64,000 nucleotides of DNA, from assembly GCA_017623605.1 (NCBI GenBank), contig JAGAOR010000005.1, forward strand, positions 38,570-102,569, given 5' to 3'. Positions 1-8,655 of this stretch are shown here, piece after piece. The DNA comes from Clostridia bacterium. GTDB lineage: Bacteria > Bacillota > Clostridia > Christensenellales > Borkfalkiaceae. The notes under the pieces were generated by a model. That model was not told the origin of the DNA. It made no database searches and saw only the letters and a program-made list of their open reading frames with translations. Position 1 is the first letter of the stretch. Each line of letters starts with the position of its first letter. The translations under genes were made by a program, and so were the position numbers.

Positions 1-781
1 AACCGAATACGGAAACGCTAACGCCGATCACCCATTTATTTATGCTTTTAAAAAACGAGCAAAATTTACTAATTTTTAATTCTTTCGTCAAATTTCCCGC
101 CATAGAAAACGAAACGATTGCTACGGTCAGAGGGAAAACGACGGAAGTAATTAAAGACACGATCGTGTTAGAGAAAAAGGCAACCGCAGGGCGACACATT
201 GCCACCGATAGCGTTCCACCGCTTGCCGCCATAAGTGTTAGAAGTAAAGGATATACGAGCTGCATTTGTTTTTGCATTTGCGATACGCTACTAAACGTTT
301 TTTCAAAACATTCAATTAAAACGCCGATGAGTGGTATTAACGCCGCCGCGTAGCTAATTAAAAAAATCATATTCGCCGCCGTACCCGAAGCCGAACTGCT
401 TTTTAAAGTGGAAATCAGTCCTGAAAGCAACGTAATCGCCGCAATACAGGCAAACGCGGGCAATAATTCCCCTACGTTTTCAAATAGAACTCTTACGATT
501 TCCCGACCGAAATTTTCATAATCGAAACTTTCACCTTTGATATAATCAACGAGCCGCTCTGCCACACTTTCCCCTGAAAACGCACCAATGGAAGCGACGT
601 ATTCCTCTAACGCTTGCAGATCTAATTCCCCAATCAATTCCAAAACGCTCTCCCCAAGCGCTTCTTCCGTTTTCCCGATTTCTCCCTCCGCCGCGGCTGG
701 TACATTATCAATAGAAATGGGCGTGCATAAACGTATAATCAAAAATAAAAAGAAAACCAGCCATATTACTTTTCTTTTCAT
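1..781 (-). CDS. spoIIIAE: Stage III sporulation protein AE, C-terminus cut by window edge
   Basis: Reading the minus strand from an ATG at 779-781 gives an open frame of about 260 codons running off the left edge, so the C-terminus is missing. The product starts MKRKVIWLVFFLFLIIRLC, a signal-like hydrophobic segment, followed by a soluble stretch rich in Glu and then several long hydrophobic segments (for example around LLPAFACIAAITLLSGLIS and NMIFLISYAAALIPLIGVLI). This is the expected architecture of SpoIIIAE, a polytopic membrane protein of the SpoIIIA-SpoIIQ channel between mother cell and forespore. Identity rests on this plus perfect operon order AA-AB-AC-AD-AE. Its ATG overlaps the TGA of spoIIIAD (ATGA), implying translational coupling. 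Confidence 0.88.
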   Translation of the reverse strand, partial: MKRKVIWLVFFLFLIIRLCTPISIDNVPAAAEGEIGKTEEALGESVLELIGELDLQALEEYVASIGAFSGESVAERLVDYIKGESFDYENFGREIVRVLFENVGELLPAFACIAAITLLSGLISTLKSSSASGTAANMIFLISYAAALIPLIGVLIECFEKTFSSVSQMQKQMQLVYPLLLTLMAASGGTLSVAMCRPAVAFFSNTIVSLITSVVFPLTVAIVSFSMAGNLTKELKISKFCSFFKSINKWVIGVSVSVFG

Positions 782-1170
782 ACGAGCTTTAAAAATCCTT
801 GTACGAGAGTGAGTAAACTTTCAATGACGGGTAAAGACAGCATAACGATCGTAATTTTGCCCGCAAGCGTTACCTTGTCCGCAACGGCGTGGCTTCCAAA
901 ATCGTTTAATATTCCCGCCCCAAATTCGGTGATATACCCCACGCCTACGATTTTTAAAAGTATTTTTAAAAGTCCGTTTTCAACGCCCGTCATTTGTGAG
1001 ATCGTTGCAAAAACGAGGAGGGTGTTTTGCAATGCGTCCACGATAAAAAGCAGGATCACGATAACGCCTGTAACCGTTACGGCAAAAGACAATTCGGGCT
1101 TCGTGCCCTTCAATAAAACGGAAGTGATCGCCGTTATAAACGCCACGCCGATAATTTTCAATATTTCCAT
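778..1170 (-). CDS. spoIIIAD: Stage III sporulation protein AD
   Basis: A 130-residue, almost entirely hydrophobic protein with about four membrane segments (MEILKIIGVAFITAITSVLL at the start; AVTVTGVIVILLFIVDAL next), which matches the size and topology of SpoIIIAD, a component of the mother-cell membrane complex of the SpoIIIA channel. It contains the family-like stretch GYITEFGAGILNDFGSHAVADKVTLAGK reduced here to its key features: Phe-Gly-Ala-Gly-Ile, then Asp-Phe-Gly, then Ala-Gly-Lys. An SD-like GAGGTG precedes the ATG by seven bases (GTGAGGTGAAAAATG). It sits 8 bp after spoIIIAC and its TGA overlaps the spoIIIAE start. Confidence 0.93.
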   Translation of the reverse strand: MEILKIIGVAFITAITSVLLKGTKPELSFAVTVTGVIVILLFIVDALQNTLLVFATISQMTGVENGLLKILLKIVGVGYITEFGAGILNDFGSHAVADKVTLAGKITIVMLSLPVIESLLTLVQGFLKLV

Positions 1171-1178
1171 TTTTCACC

Positions 1179-1379
1179 TCACCACGATAGCCCGAAAATC
1201 GTTTTTATTTCTTGGAATAAATCCCCGATCATACCAACCACGACAGCTAATACGATCACGAGCCCTACGATACTCACGAGCGTTGCTATATCGTCGCGAT
1301 CTGATTTTTTAAGTATTTGGCAAATTACCGTGATGATGATCCCGATCGCCGCCATTTTAAACAGTATGCTTATATCCAT
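1179..1379 (-). CDS. spoIIIAC: Stage III sporulation protein AC
   Basis: A 66-residue protein with two predicted membrane helices, roughly residues 5-25 (FKMAAIGIIITVICQILKKS) and 30-52, linked by a short charged loop KKSDRDD. That loop and size are typical of SpoIIIAC, whose usual length is 60-70 residues. It is the third gene of the spoIIIA operon, 19 bp after spoIIIAB and 8 bp before spoIIIAD. The role, from the family, is as an integral membrane part of the mother-cell side of the feeding-tube/secretion channel required for late forespore gene expression. Confidence 0.93.
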   Translation of the reverse strand: MDISILFKMAAIGIIITVICQILKKSDRDDIATLVSIVGLVIVLAVVVGMIGDLFQEIKTIFGLSW

Positions 1380-1398
1380 AACGCACGCTCTCCGCCTT

Positions 1399-1893
1399 TT
1401 ATATAATCAATATCAGTATCAATAAACCGCATAAAAATCCAAGTTTTATGTATAAATCTCCATATTTTTTACAATCGTTTTCCGCGTTTGTTTGTAGTTT
1501 TGCAAGCCGCTCTTTTTCCGCAGAAAAGTACGTCTTTTGCGAGGCACTATCCCCCTTTCCAAGCATTCGGAAATAATCTTCAACTACGCTCTTTTCCTCG
1601 TCAGTTAAAAACTCAAACCCTACGAACGAAAACGCTTTTTCGGGATTTTGCGAAAGCTCGTCGAGCTCGAATATAAAATTTTGTAAAAAATCTTGAAATT
1701 CTCCTTTGTAAACGTATTTAGAAACGAATTCTCCAAGCGGACGGCGATAATAGGATATTTCACTTAAAAAGCGTTCGTTAAATTCTTTTAATTGGACAAA
1801 AAACAGCTTGCGCTTGCGGTATTTTTTAGAAAGCACAAATCCGCAATAGCTTGTAAACGCTACGATTGCGATCCCTAAAAGAAACTTGACCAT
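1399..1893 (-). CDS. spoIIIAB: Stage III sporulation protein AB
   Basis: A 164-residue protein with an N-terminal membrane helix (about residues 3-20, KFLLGIAIVAFTSYCGFVLS), a long charged alpha-helical middle and a second C-terminal membrane helix (LGFLCGLLILILII). This hairpin-like topology with a soluble helical domain fits SpoIIIAB, which resembles type II secretion GspF-like proteins and joins the ATPase SpoIIIAA to the channel. Its start is adjacent to the stop of spoIIIAA with no spacer (1893/1894), consistent with coupled translation. The family is weakly conserved in sequence, so gene order is the main support. Confidence 0.9.
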   Translation of the reverse strand: MVKFLLGIAIVAFTSYCGFVLSKKYRKRKLFFVQLKEFNERFLSEISYYRRPLGEFVSKYVYKGEFQDFLQNFIFELDELSQNPEKAFSFVGFEFLTDEEKSVVEDYFRMLGKGDSASQKTYFSAEKERLAKLQTNAENDCKKYGDLYIKLGFLCGLLILILII

Positions 1894-2748
1894 TTATCCC
1901 CTCTCCCGTCCATTTTCGTCGAAAACGCCTTTAATTTTTCCGATCTCTCGTTCGTCTAATACGACGTAACGCTCGAATAATCCAAAAAACGGTTCGCGAA
2001 TATGTGCCATTTCCGAAAAATGCGCAGAAGCGATAACGTGAACGCCCGCAAAAATCGCTTTTTCGATTGCATTACAATCCCCCGCGGAAAGCTCGTCCGT
2101 AATCATAATATCAGGGCGCATCGCCCGAATTCCCGCTTCAAACGCCGTTGCTTTATCGGCAAATTTTAACACGTCGCAAGCGTTTCCCATATTCCCCGCT
2201 GAAATTTCTCCGCGCTCGTCGCAAACGAGAATATTTTTTTTCGTTTTTTCGCTCAAAATCCTGCTCAAATCCCGTAATATCGTCGTTTTTCCAAGCCCCG
2301 GCGAAGAAACGATCAAAATATTTCTTATTCGATCCCGCATACAACGTTGATAAACTTGCGCACCACAACCCACCACTTCGTGTGGCACACGTATACAAAT
2401 CGAGCTAAAATTGCGAAGCGCAAGCGGTTGTCCTTTTTCAAATACGTATTCCCCCGCCAAACCGATTCTTTCACCGCTTGCCGCCGTTAAATACCCCCGT
2501 TTGATTTGCTCCTCCACCGAATAAACGGAATATTTCCCTGCGCGAAACACACAATTTGCGATTTCCTCCATATCGCACCGCACGGCGTTTTCCTCGCGTT
2601 CCGTTAAACCGTATTCGCTTAAATACCGATATTCCCCCGCATAATTTATCGTCGTAGGTTTATCGGCACGTAAACGTATTTCATATACCCGTTCTATATT
2701 CAACCGACGAAGCCCGTCTTTTACGTTTTTCGGCAAAAATTCAAGCAT
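1894..2748 (-). CDS. spoIIIAA: Stage III sporulation protein AA, secretion-type ATPase
   Basis: A 284-residue AAA/GspE-like ATPase, the cytoplasmic motor of the SpoIIIA complex. A Walker A motif SPGLGKTT lies at about residues 149-156 and a Walker B-like ILVCDERGE about 25 residues later; the sequence MRPDIMITDELSAGD is the family's conserved Asp/Glu segment. Upstream is the family's N-terminal domain with the characteristic VYEIRLRADKP and SGERIGLAGEYV stretches. First gene of the operon. The ATG has no recognisable SD: it is preceded by AGTATAACAC, and a promoter-like -10 sits only a few bases upstream, so a leaderless or very short-leader mRNA is possible. Confidence 0.95.
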   Translation of the reverse strand: MLEFLPKNVKDGLRRLNIERVYEIRLRADKPTTINYAGEYRYLSEYGLTEREENAVRCDMEEIANCVFRAGKYSVYSVEEQIKRGYLTAASGERIGLAGEYVFEKGQPLALRNFSSICIRVPHEVVGCGAQVYQRCMRDRIRNILIVSSPGLGKTTILRDLSRILSEKTKKNILVCDERGEISAGNMGNACDVLKFADKATAFEAGIRAMRPDIMITDELSAGDCNAIEKAIFAGVHVIASAHFSEMAHIREPFFGLFERYVVLDEREIGKIKGVFDENGRERG

Positions 2749-2755
2749 GTGTTAT

Positions 2756-2763
2756 ACTATATG
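2756..2763 (-). promoter_or_regulatory. Candidate sigma-E-like -10 of the spoIIIA operon
   Basis: On the minus strand CATATAGT lies 7 bp before the spoIIIAA ATG. It resembles the CATANNNT -10 of sigma-E-dependent promoters, which drive spoIIIA in Bacillus. The -35 region (about TCTAAT) is a poor match, so this is tentative. Confidence 0.3.
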
Positions 2764-2785
2764 CTTCGGCTTGTCCGATTAGAAC

Positions 2786-2813
2786 GAAAAAAACGCCTTT
2801 CTTTCGAAAGACG
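2786..2813 (-). terminator. Intrinsic terminator of htpG
   Basis: Minus-strand RNA forms CGUCUUUC-GAAA-GAAAGGCG (8 bp with one G-U pair, GNRA tetraloop) followed by a run of seven U. It lies about 20 bp after the htpG stop, between htpG and spoIIIAA. Confidence 0.85.
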
Positions 2814-2833
2814 CTTTTTTATGTGTGTTATTT

Positions 2834-4648
2834 TTATTTGCTATAATCAAACAGAAGTTCTGCGCTCTTTTCCAAGAAATCGGAAAGCTCTTCGGGGGAA
2901 AGTTTTTTATATGAAAGCATTGCCAAATAATAAATTTGGTCCACGATAAACTTTTGCTTCTCTTCCGTTTGTTTCAAAAGCCCTGAAACGACGGGATTCG
3001 TAAGGTTCAAAACCAGTGTGGCGTTTTTTGCAGGATCAATCTCTTCCATACCGTAAAAACCGTTCATTTCCGACATTCTACGCATAAATTCTTCCACGTT
3101 GACGATGGCGGGCACTTTTCCACTCTTGAATTTTTCTGCTTTCACGGTGATATTCTCTTTACCAAGATGCTTTTTCACCGCTTCGATCAATTCTTTATGC
3201 TCGTCTTCTTTTACGTCTTCGCCGACTTTAAGTGCCCCGTCAATATCCGCGTCAATGCGTACGAAACGGCATTTTTTCGGATTTTTATATTCGATAAAAC
3301 TGATAAAATGTGGATCTATATACGTATCGCAAACGAGCGCGTCCAAGCCGGCGTCCTTGAACATAGAGATATACTGTGCCTGTTGCGCTTCATCGGATGC
3401 ATAATAAATCGCTTTCGGTTGCGCGGTTTCCTCCGTGGTTTCTTCGCCGAAATATTCGGTGAGAGGCGTATATTCCCCGCTCAAATTTTTATAAATGATG
3501 ATTTTTTGTACTTTCTCGTAAAAATCCTCGTCTTTTAAGCAACCGAATTTGATAAACGTTGCAATATCTTTCCAACAGTTTTCAAAACGCGCACGATCGG
3601 TGTTGAACAAAGAAGTTAATTTATCCGCAACTTTCTTCGTGATATGTTTGGAAATTTTTTGTACCTGTTTATCGTTTTGCAGAAAGCTTCTCGAAACGTT
3701 GAGCGGAATATCTGGACAATCAATCACCCCGTTTAATAGCATTAAAAATTCGGGGATTACTTCTTTAATGTTATCCGCAATGAAAACCTGATTGCAGTAC
3801 AGCTTTACTTGCCCTTTTTCCAACTGAATTTGTTGTTTCTTTACCTGCGGGAAATACAAAATACCTTTCAAACGGAACGGATATTCCATATTTAAATGTA
3901 TCCAAAACAACGGCTCGTTAAAGTCCATAAAGGTGTCGCGGTAAAAATTTTTATATTCCTCGTCGGTACACTCTTTCGGATCTTTCAAATACAGCGGCGT
4001 ATTTACGTTAATCGGCTTGTCCTTTTCATCGCCCTTGGGATTAAGATAAATATCAAACGGCATAAACGAGCAATATTTACGAAGTAATTCACGAACGGTG
4101 TGTTCTTTGAGGAAATCTTCCTCACCCTCCGCAATATGCATAACAATTTTCGTGCCGCGCCCCGACTTTTCCGTGTCTGACAACGTATACGTTGCATTTC
4201 CGTCCGATTCCCACTTCACGGCAGGTTCGTCTTTATAGCTTTTCGTATAAATTTCCACGTTTTTAGATACCATATAAGCGGAATAGAAGCCTAAACCGAA
4301 ATGTCCGATAATACCGTCGCCGGAAGCTTTTTCATATTTTTGCAAGAAGTCTTCCGCACCCGAAAACGCGATTTGCGTGATGTATTTCTCCACTTCTTCC
4401 GCCGTCATACCAATACCGTTATCTTCCACGGTAAGCGTTTTGGCGTTTTCGTCCGTCGTTACGACGATTTTATAGTTTTCTTCCCTTTCCGCCTCTCCCA
4501 TTTCCGCGAGCTTTTTATGCTTGGTGATCGCGTCGATACCATTCGCTACAATCTCTCGAAGAAAAATATCCTTGTCTGAATAAAGCCATTTTTTAATAAT
4601 CGGCATCATATTTTCGCTGGAAATTTTAATTTTACCTTTTTTGCTCAT
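2834..4648 (-). CDS. htpG: Molecular chaperone HtpG (Hsp90)
   Basis: A 604-residue bacterial Hsp90, a cytosolic ATP-dependent homodimeric chaperone. The N-terminal GHKL ATPase domain shows the usual order: SDKDIFLREIVANGIDA with the ATP-contacting Glu/Asn-like helix (here Asn-Gly replaces the common Asn-Ala), DNGIGMT, IGHFGLGFYSAYMV and SGRGTKIVMH. The middle domain follows, containing LYCNQVFIADN and NVSRSFLQNDKQ (the Arg that contacts the ATP gamma phosphate), then the C-terminal dimerisation domain ending in the NPxVxxL-type segment NLTNPVVSGLLKQ. Length is usual for the clostridial branch. SD AGGAG precedes the ATG. It appears monocistronic, with a terminator on each side. Confidence 0.97.
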   Translation of the reverse strand: MSKKGKIKISSENMMPIIKKWLYSDKDIFLREIVANGIDAITKHKKLAEMGEAEREENYKIVVTTDENAKTLTVEDNGIGMTAEEVEKYITQIAFSGAEDFLQKYEKASGDGIIGHFGLGFYSAYMVSKNVEIYTKSYKDEPAVKWESDGNATYTLSDTEKSGRGTKIVMHIAEGEEDFLKEHTVRELLRKYCSFMPFDIYLNPKGDEKDKPINVNTPLYLKDPKECTDEEYKNFYRDTFMDFNEPLFWIHLNMEYPFRLKGILYFPQVKKQQIQLEKGQVKLYCNQVFIADNIKEVIPEFLMLLNGVIDCPDIPLNVSRSFLQNDKQVQKISKHITKKVADKLTSLFNTDRARFENCWKDIATFIKFGCLKDEDFYEKVQKIIIYKNLSGEYTPLTEYFGEETTEETAQPKAIYYASDEAQQAQYISMFKDAGLDALVCDTYIDPHFISFIEYKNPKKCRFVRIDADIDGALKVGEDVKEDEHKELIEAVKKHLGKENITVKAEKFKSGKVPAIVNVEEFMRRMSEMNGFYGMEEIDPAKNATLVLNLTNPVVSGLLKQTEEKQKFIVDQIYYLAMLSYKKLSPEELSDFLEKSAELLFDYSK

Positions 4649-4693
4649 AGTGCAACACTCCTTGTTTCAGTTTTAACAATTATTTATAAACAG

Positions 4694-4730
4694 AAAAGTC
4701 TGCCTTTAATCGAAATAAAAGCAGACTTTT
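4694..4730 (-). terminator. Terminator after ispH-S1 gene
   Basis: Perfect 10-bp inverted repeat AAAAGTCTGC / GCAGACTTTT with a 17-nt loop, 27 bp after the ispH-S1 stop; on the minus strand the 3' arm ends in UUUU followed by CUGUUU. Downstream lies htpG, which needs its own promoter. Confidence 0.75.
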
Positions 4731-4756
4731 TAAATTTTTTATTTTCTATAAAACGA

Positions 4757-6844
4757 TCAGGAGTTCTTATTAAGAAGGTCGGCAATCGAAACTTCGCCCA
4801 AACCATCTTCATTCCACTCGGTAACTTCCTCGGTAGGTTTCGCAGTTTTGGCTTTTCTTGTTTTTTCCTTGTTTTCACCGTCGTCCGTTTTCTTGGATTT
4901 TCTTTCTACGTTTTCAGGCTTAGGTTCAAGTGCTTTGATCGAAAGCGTCATTTTCTTTTCTTCGGGGTTGAGTTTAACGATTTTCGCATCAATTTCCTGT
5001 CCGATAGAAAGTGCCGCCGTAGGATTTTCAAGGAATTCGTGAGAAATCTGGGAAACGTGCACGAGCCCGTCGATACCCTTTTCCACTTCTACGAACGCTC
5101 CGAACGGTACGATACGAACGACCTTACCGTGAATAACGTCGCCTTCCGCGTATTTTTCCGCTGCAAGCTGCCAAGGTTGAGGTTGAAGCTGTTTATAGCC
5201 GATAGAAACTTTCTTCGCTTCTTCGTCGATCTTCAAAACTTTGAATTGATAGGTTTGCCCGATTTCCAAAACGTCGTTTACAGATTTAACGCCCGTCCAA
5301 GAAAGATCGGAAATGTGCGCAAGGCAATCAAAGCCTTTCACAGAAACAAACGCGCCGAACGCCGTGATTCTTTCCACTTTACCCTCTACAACGTCGTCCA
5401 CGTTAATAGATGCGAAAAATTCCGCTTCCTTTGCCGCTTTTGCCGCTTCCTTTGCAGCTCTCTCTTCCTCTAAAATGACACGTTGAGAAGCAATAATCTC
5501 TTTTCTTCTTTCCGTTTTGATTTCGAGCACACGCAGACGAAGCTTTTTGCCTACGTATTTTTCAAGCTCTTTAACGTAGCCTGCGCGAATTTCGCGTGCA
5601 GGAACAAAAATCGTATAAGAACCGAGTGCCGACGTCAAGCCGCCCTTATTAAAGCCTGTGCATTCCACTTCAAAGTCTTTACCCGATTGAATTTCCGCGA
5701 TCATAGCTTCTTCCTCTTTCACTTGCTTGATCGACTTTTGGGAAAGCTTGACGGGATTGATCGCAACGACCATAAGCTCGATCTCTTCGCCCGTTTTTGC
5801 GTTGAAATCGTCTTTATTGTACGTTTCGCAATCAACTTCCTCTTTGTCGAGAATGATCTCCTTCTTTGCAAGAGGCAACAACACTGCAACACCCGTGTCG
5901 TCTGCCGACGAGATCGTAGCTTTAATCAACTGTCCTTTTTTGAACCGCGGTTGACTGTCCATTTTTGCAACGACGTTTTCCATCGTTTCTTCCATTGCCG
6001 TTGCTTTTGCTTCTGTTTCCATTTCCATTTTTAAGAGAACCTCCTGAGTTTGCGCGTTAGGAGTGCTTGCACCCGTAACGATACCTACCTTTTCAAACCT
6101 TTTGATTGTTTTATATTTTAGATCGGCAGCACTCCCCAACCGAATTACGTTTTTACAATACTTCGCGCACAGATCGTATAGCTTGTTGGTGTTGCTGCTG
6201 TTTAAGCCTCCGATCACCAAAATCGCGTCGCATTGCTTCGCAAGTTCGCTTGCTTCATTTTGTCGTCTTATAGTAGTATAGCAGATTGTTTGAAAAACTT
6301 CAACTGTTTTTCCCCTTGTATTTTCAAGATTTTTTATAATTTTTTCAAATTTTTCCTTTGAATAGGTCGTTTGAGCCACTACACAGCACTTTTTGAGAGG
6401 TAAAATCGAAAAATCTTCCGTTTCCGATGAAAAAATATACGCCGTGTTCTCACACCAACCGTTTAACCCGATTACCTCCGGATGCGTCTTTTCCCCCACG
6501 ATCACGATCGTATTACCGAGCTCGTATTGCGCACGAATAATATTTTGCGTTCGGCGGACAAATTCGCAAGTACAATCGACTATCTGAATATTACGGCGCG
6601 CGCAATCTTCATAAACGGCTTTCCCTACGCCGTGCGAACGTATGATCAACGTCGCCCCCTCCGGTACTTCGTCAAGATTTTCCACCATAACGATTCCTCG
6701 ATTCGTGATCTGCTTAACCACGTCGGGATTGTGAATGATTTCGCCGTAAATATACGTATTTTTCGGATTGATCGAAAGCGCGGTATCGACCGCTTTTTTT
6801 ACACCGCTACAAAAGCCGCCGTTTTGTGCAACGATAATTTCCAT
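4757..6844 (-). CDS. ispH: IspH (HMBPP reductase) fused to four-domain ribosomal protein S1
   Basis: A 695-residue two-part protein. Residues 1 to about 285 are 4-hydroxy-3-methylbut-2-enyl diphosphate reductase, the last step of the MEP isoprenoid pathway: the three [4Fe-4S] cysteines are C12 (GGFCSGV), C93 (DCTCEF) and C188 (QTICYTT), with substrate-binding H38 (IIHNP), the THPEV motif near 120-124, GGLNSSNTNKL and TGASTPNAQTQE. From about residue 298 to 655 follow four S1 OB-fold repeats; the last two carry canonical GAFVSV/GAFVEV and HISDLS/HVSQIS signatures, the first two are divergent. The C-terminus is lysine-rich and acidic. This fusion is well known in Clostridia. It is the last gene of the cmk-plsC-ispH operon, 3 bp after plsC. 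Confidence 0.96.
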   Translation of the reverse strand: MEIIVAQNGGFCSGVKKAVDTALSINPKNTYIYGEIIHNPDVVKQITNRGIVMVENLDEVPEGATLIIRSHGVGKAVYEDCARRNIQIVDCTCEFVRRTQNIIRAQYELGNTIVIVGEKTHPEVIGLNGWCENTAYIFSSETEDFSILPLKKCCVVAQTTYSKEKFEKIIKNLENTRGKTVEVFQTICYTTIRRQNEASELAKQCDAILVIGGLNSSNTNKLYDLCAKYCKNVIRLGSAADLKYKTIKRFEKVGIVTGASTPNAQTQEVLLKMEMETEAKATAMEETMENVVAKMDSQPRFKKGQLIKATISSADDTGVAVLLPLAKKEIILDKEEVDCETYNKDDFNAKTGEEIELMVVAINPVKLSQKSIKQVKEEEAMIAEIQSGKDFEVECTGFNKGGLTSALGSYTIFVPAREIRAGYVKELEKYVGKKLRLRVLEIKTERRKEIIASQRVILEEERAAKEAAKAAKEAEFFASINVDDVVEGKVERITAFGAFVSVKGFDCLAHISDLSWTGVKSVNDVLEIGQTYQFKVLKIDEEAKKVSIGYKQLQPQPWQLAAEKYAEGDVIHGKVVRIVPFGAFVEVEKGIDGLVHVSQISHEFLENPTAALSIGQEIDAKIVKLNPEEKKMTLSIKALEPKPENVERKSKKTDDGENKEKTRKAKTAKPTEEVTEWNEDGLGEVSIADLLNKNS

Positions 6845-6847
6845 AGT

Positions 6848-7546
6848 TTATTTTTTCTTCTTTTTATTTTCTAAATATTCTTTGTGTTCTTTTCGTAAAT
6901 TGAGTAAAACCTCGCGAATCTTATCATCCGCTTTCGAAGCCTCTTCGTCCGTTAATTTCTTATCGTAAAATTCACTCAAATCAACGGGATCACCCACTAT
7001 GATATGCGCGCAACGGAAAAAGCGAGGTTTTGAATACAACATCACGGGAATCACGGGCACTTTCGCTTTAATTGCCATAATCGCCGCGCCGTGCTTAAAG
7101 GGTAGCATTTCCGCGTCCGTCTTATTTCTCGTCCCCTCTGGATAAACGGAAATCTTTTCCCCGTTTTTAAGGCACTTAAAGCAATCAAGAAGCGCGCGCA
7201 CGTCGTTACCGTCGCGATTGACGGAAATAACCTTAACTGCGCGACAAAGCCCGCCAAGCAGGGGCGCATTCATATTTTCTTTCTTTGAAAGGAAATGTAT
7301 CCCATCCCACGTAAGGCAAGCAGGGTAAACAATATCAAAAAGCGTATAATGATTGCCAACGAACACGCAAGCACCGTCGGGGGCTTTTCGGTTTCCGTAA
7401 AAGCGGAAAGGCTTTAATAAGAAATAAAAAGGAATCACAATCACGCGTAGAAAATTCAACAAACGCGATACAGAACGCCCCTTTCTGTTCTTCTTAAATA
7501 AAATAGAATAGTTTTTTTTCTTTTTCGTAGCCGATTTTTCTGCCAT
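6848..7546 (-). CDS. plsC: 1-acyl-sn-glycerol-3-phosphate acyltransferase
   Basis: A 232-residue membrane-associated acyltransferase that forms phosphatidic acid from lysophosphatidic acid. The catalytic H(X4)D motif is NHYTLFD at residues 65-71 and the glycerol-phosphate-binding motif EGTR at 137-140 (VYPEGTRNKTD); the later PVIPVML segment is block IV. A hydrophobic segment at about 32-47 (FLRVIVIPFYFLLKPF) anchors it to the membrane. Both termini are very lysine-rich. It is 16 bp downstream of the aroH-cmk gene, an arrangement (cmk-plsC-ispH/rpsA) shared by many Clostridia. Confidence 0.95.
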   Translation of the reverse strand: MAEKSATKKKKNYSILFKKNRKGRSVSRLLNFLRVIVIPFYFLLKPFRFYGNRKAPDGACVFVGNHYTLFDIVYPACLTWDGIHFLSKKENMNAPLLGGLCRAVKVISVNRDGNDVRALLDCFKCLKNGEKISVYPEGTRNKTDAEMLPFKHGAAIMAIKAKVPVIPVMLYSKPRFFRCAHIIVGDPVDLSEFYDKKLTDEEASKADDKIREVLLNLRKEHKEYLENKKKKK

Positions 7547-7562
7547 ATCCGTTTTCCTTTCG

Positions 7563-8573
7563 TTAAATTTTCGATTGAATAACCGCTTTCACCGCGGCAA
7601 CTACGCTTTCCACGTTCATCTCCGACGTATCAATCACTATGGCGTCGTCCGCGCACACAAGCGGTGAAAATTCGCGTTCGCTATCCTGCTTATCCCGCGC
7701 CACAATCTCCGCGTGTAACTTTTCAAATTCGACCGTTTCACCGCGTTCTTGCAATTCCTTAAAACGGCGCATTGCTCGAATCTTGCTATCTGCCGTGATA
7801 TAAAATTTGAATTTCGCGTCGGGAAGCACGGTAGAACCTATATCCCGCCCGTCGAGTACGCACGACATACTCTTTGCAATCTCTCTCTGCATTTCCACCA
7901 TTTTTATACGAACGGCGGGATGCGCGGAAATGCTTGAAGCCGCCATAGAAACGGCGTTTTCGCGAATTGCAGAAGAAACGTCCTCGCCGTCAAGTATCGT
8001 ATGTTGCGCGCCGCCCGAATATTCCACTTTCACGTTCAAACCTGGCAACATTTTCTCCACCGCTTCGCGGTTTTTGGGATCGACTCCCAAACGCAAGGCT
8101 TTTAAGCCGCAAGCGCGGTACATTGCGCCCGTGTCTAAATAGAGAATATTATAATCCTTTGCCAAAATTTTCGCAACGGTACTCTTCCCGCTTCCCGCAG
8201 GACCGTCCAACGCGATATTATAAATTTCCGAAATATCCTTTCTCAGCGCTTTCGCTCCTTTTTGGTAAATATGCTTAACGTTCTTATCTTTACGTTCCGT
8301 AAACAACATCAGACGAATACAACGCTCTAACCCGCCGTTGATCTCTGGCTCAATCGCCGCGAACAAAGGCGCAAAATCGTAGCCCGCCTCCCTCGCTGCT
8401 TTTGCGGGATGATTGGAGTGAATATCCGTCGTGAGCGAAAAAAGAAATCCGCTGATCTCCTCTTTTTGAAGCGCGTTTACCTCAAAAATTTCATCTAACA
8501 ATGATTTTACAGACGAAAAAATTTCTTCCTTACTATCGTTGTCCACCGTGGTTGCGCCGCGTATGATCGTCAT
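7563..8573 (-). CDS. cmk: AroH-type chorismate mutase fused to cytidylate kinase
   Basis: A 336-residue fusion. Residues 1 to about 113 are an AroH-class chorismate mutase (chorismate to prephenate): it opens IIRGATTV and contains HPAKAARE and GGLERCIR. Aligned by eye to the Bacillus enzyme, the catalytic residues are present as R5, R61, E75, R87, Y103 and R111, while the residue matching Cys75 is Ala. Residues from about 118 are (d)CMP kinase, with P-loop DGPAGSGKST (122-131), LDTGAMYRACGLK, and LDGRDIGSTVLPDA; length of this half (about 215) is normal. SD GGGAGGA precedes the ATG. A strong promoter lies 30 bp upstream. First gene of the cmk-plsC-ispH operon. Confidence 0.95.
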   Translation of the reverse strand: MTIIRGATTVDNDSKEEIFSSVKSLLDEIFEVNALQKEEISGFLFSLTTDIHSNHPAKAAREAGYDFAPLFAAIEPEINGGLERCIRLMLFTERKDKNVKHIYQKGAKALRKDISEIYNIALDGPAGSGKSTVAKILAKDYNILYLDTGAMYRACGLKALRLGVDPKNREAVEKMLPGLNVKVEYSGGAQHTILDGEDVSSAIRENAVSMAASSISAHPAVRIKMVEMQREIAKSMSCVLDGRDIGSTVLPDAKFKFYITADSKIRAMRRFKELQERGETVEFEKLHAEIVARDKQDSEREFSPLVCADDAIVIDTSEMNVESVVAAVKAVIQSKI

Positions 8574-8602
8574 AACGTTCCTCCCGTGTTTCTATTTTTA
8601 TT

Positions 8603-8631
8603 ATTATAGCCGAATTTCCTTATTTTGTCAA
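8603..8631 (-). promoter_or_regulatory. Sigma-A promoter of aroH-cmk operon
   Basis: Minus strand TTGACA (8631-8626), 17 bp, TATAAT (8608-8603): consensus in both hexamers. Start of transcription about 8596, leaving a short leader with SD GGGAGGA. Confidence 0.9.
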
Positions 8632-8655
8632 GCTTTTATGCTTTTGATTGTAAAA

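Noticed and set aside
5039-5473. Long plus-strand frames opposite ispH-S1, parE, mutS2 and other genes
   Set aside because: They mirror well-identified genes on the other strand, have shadow-like Arg/Phe-rich composition and no SD.
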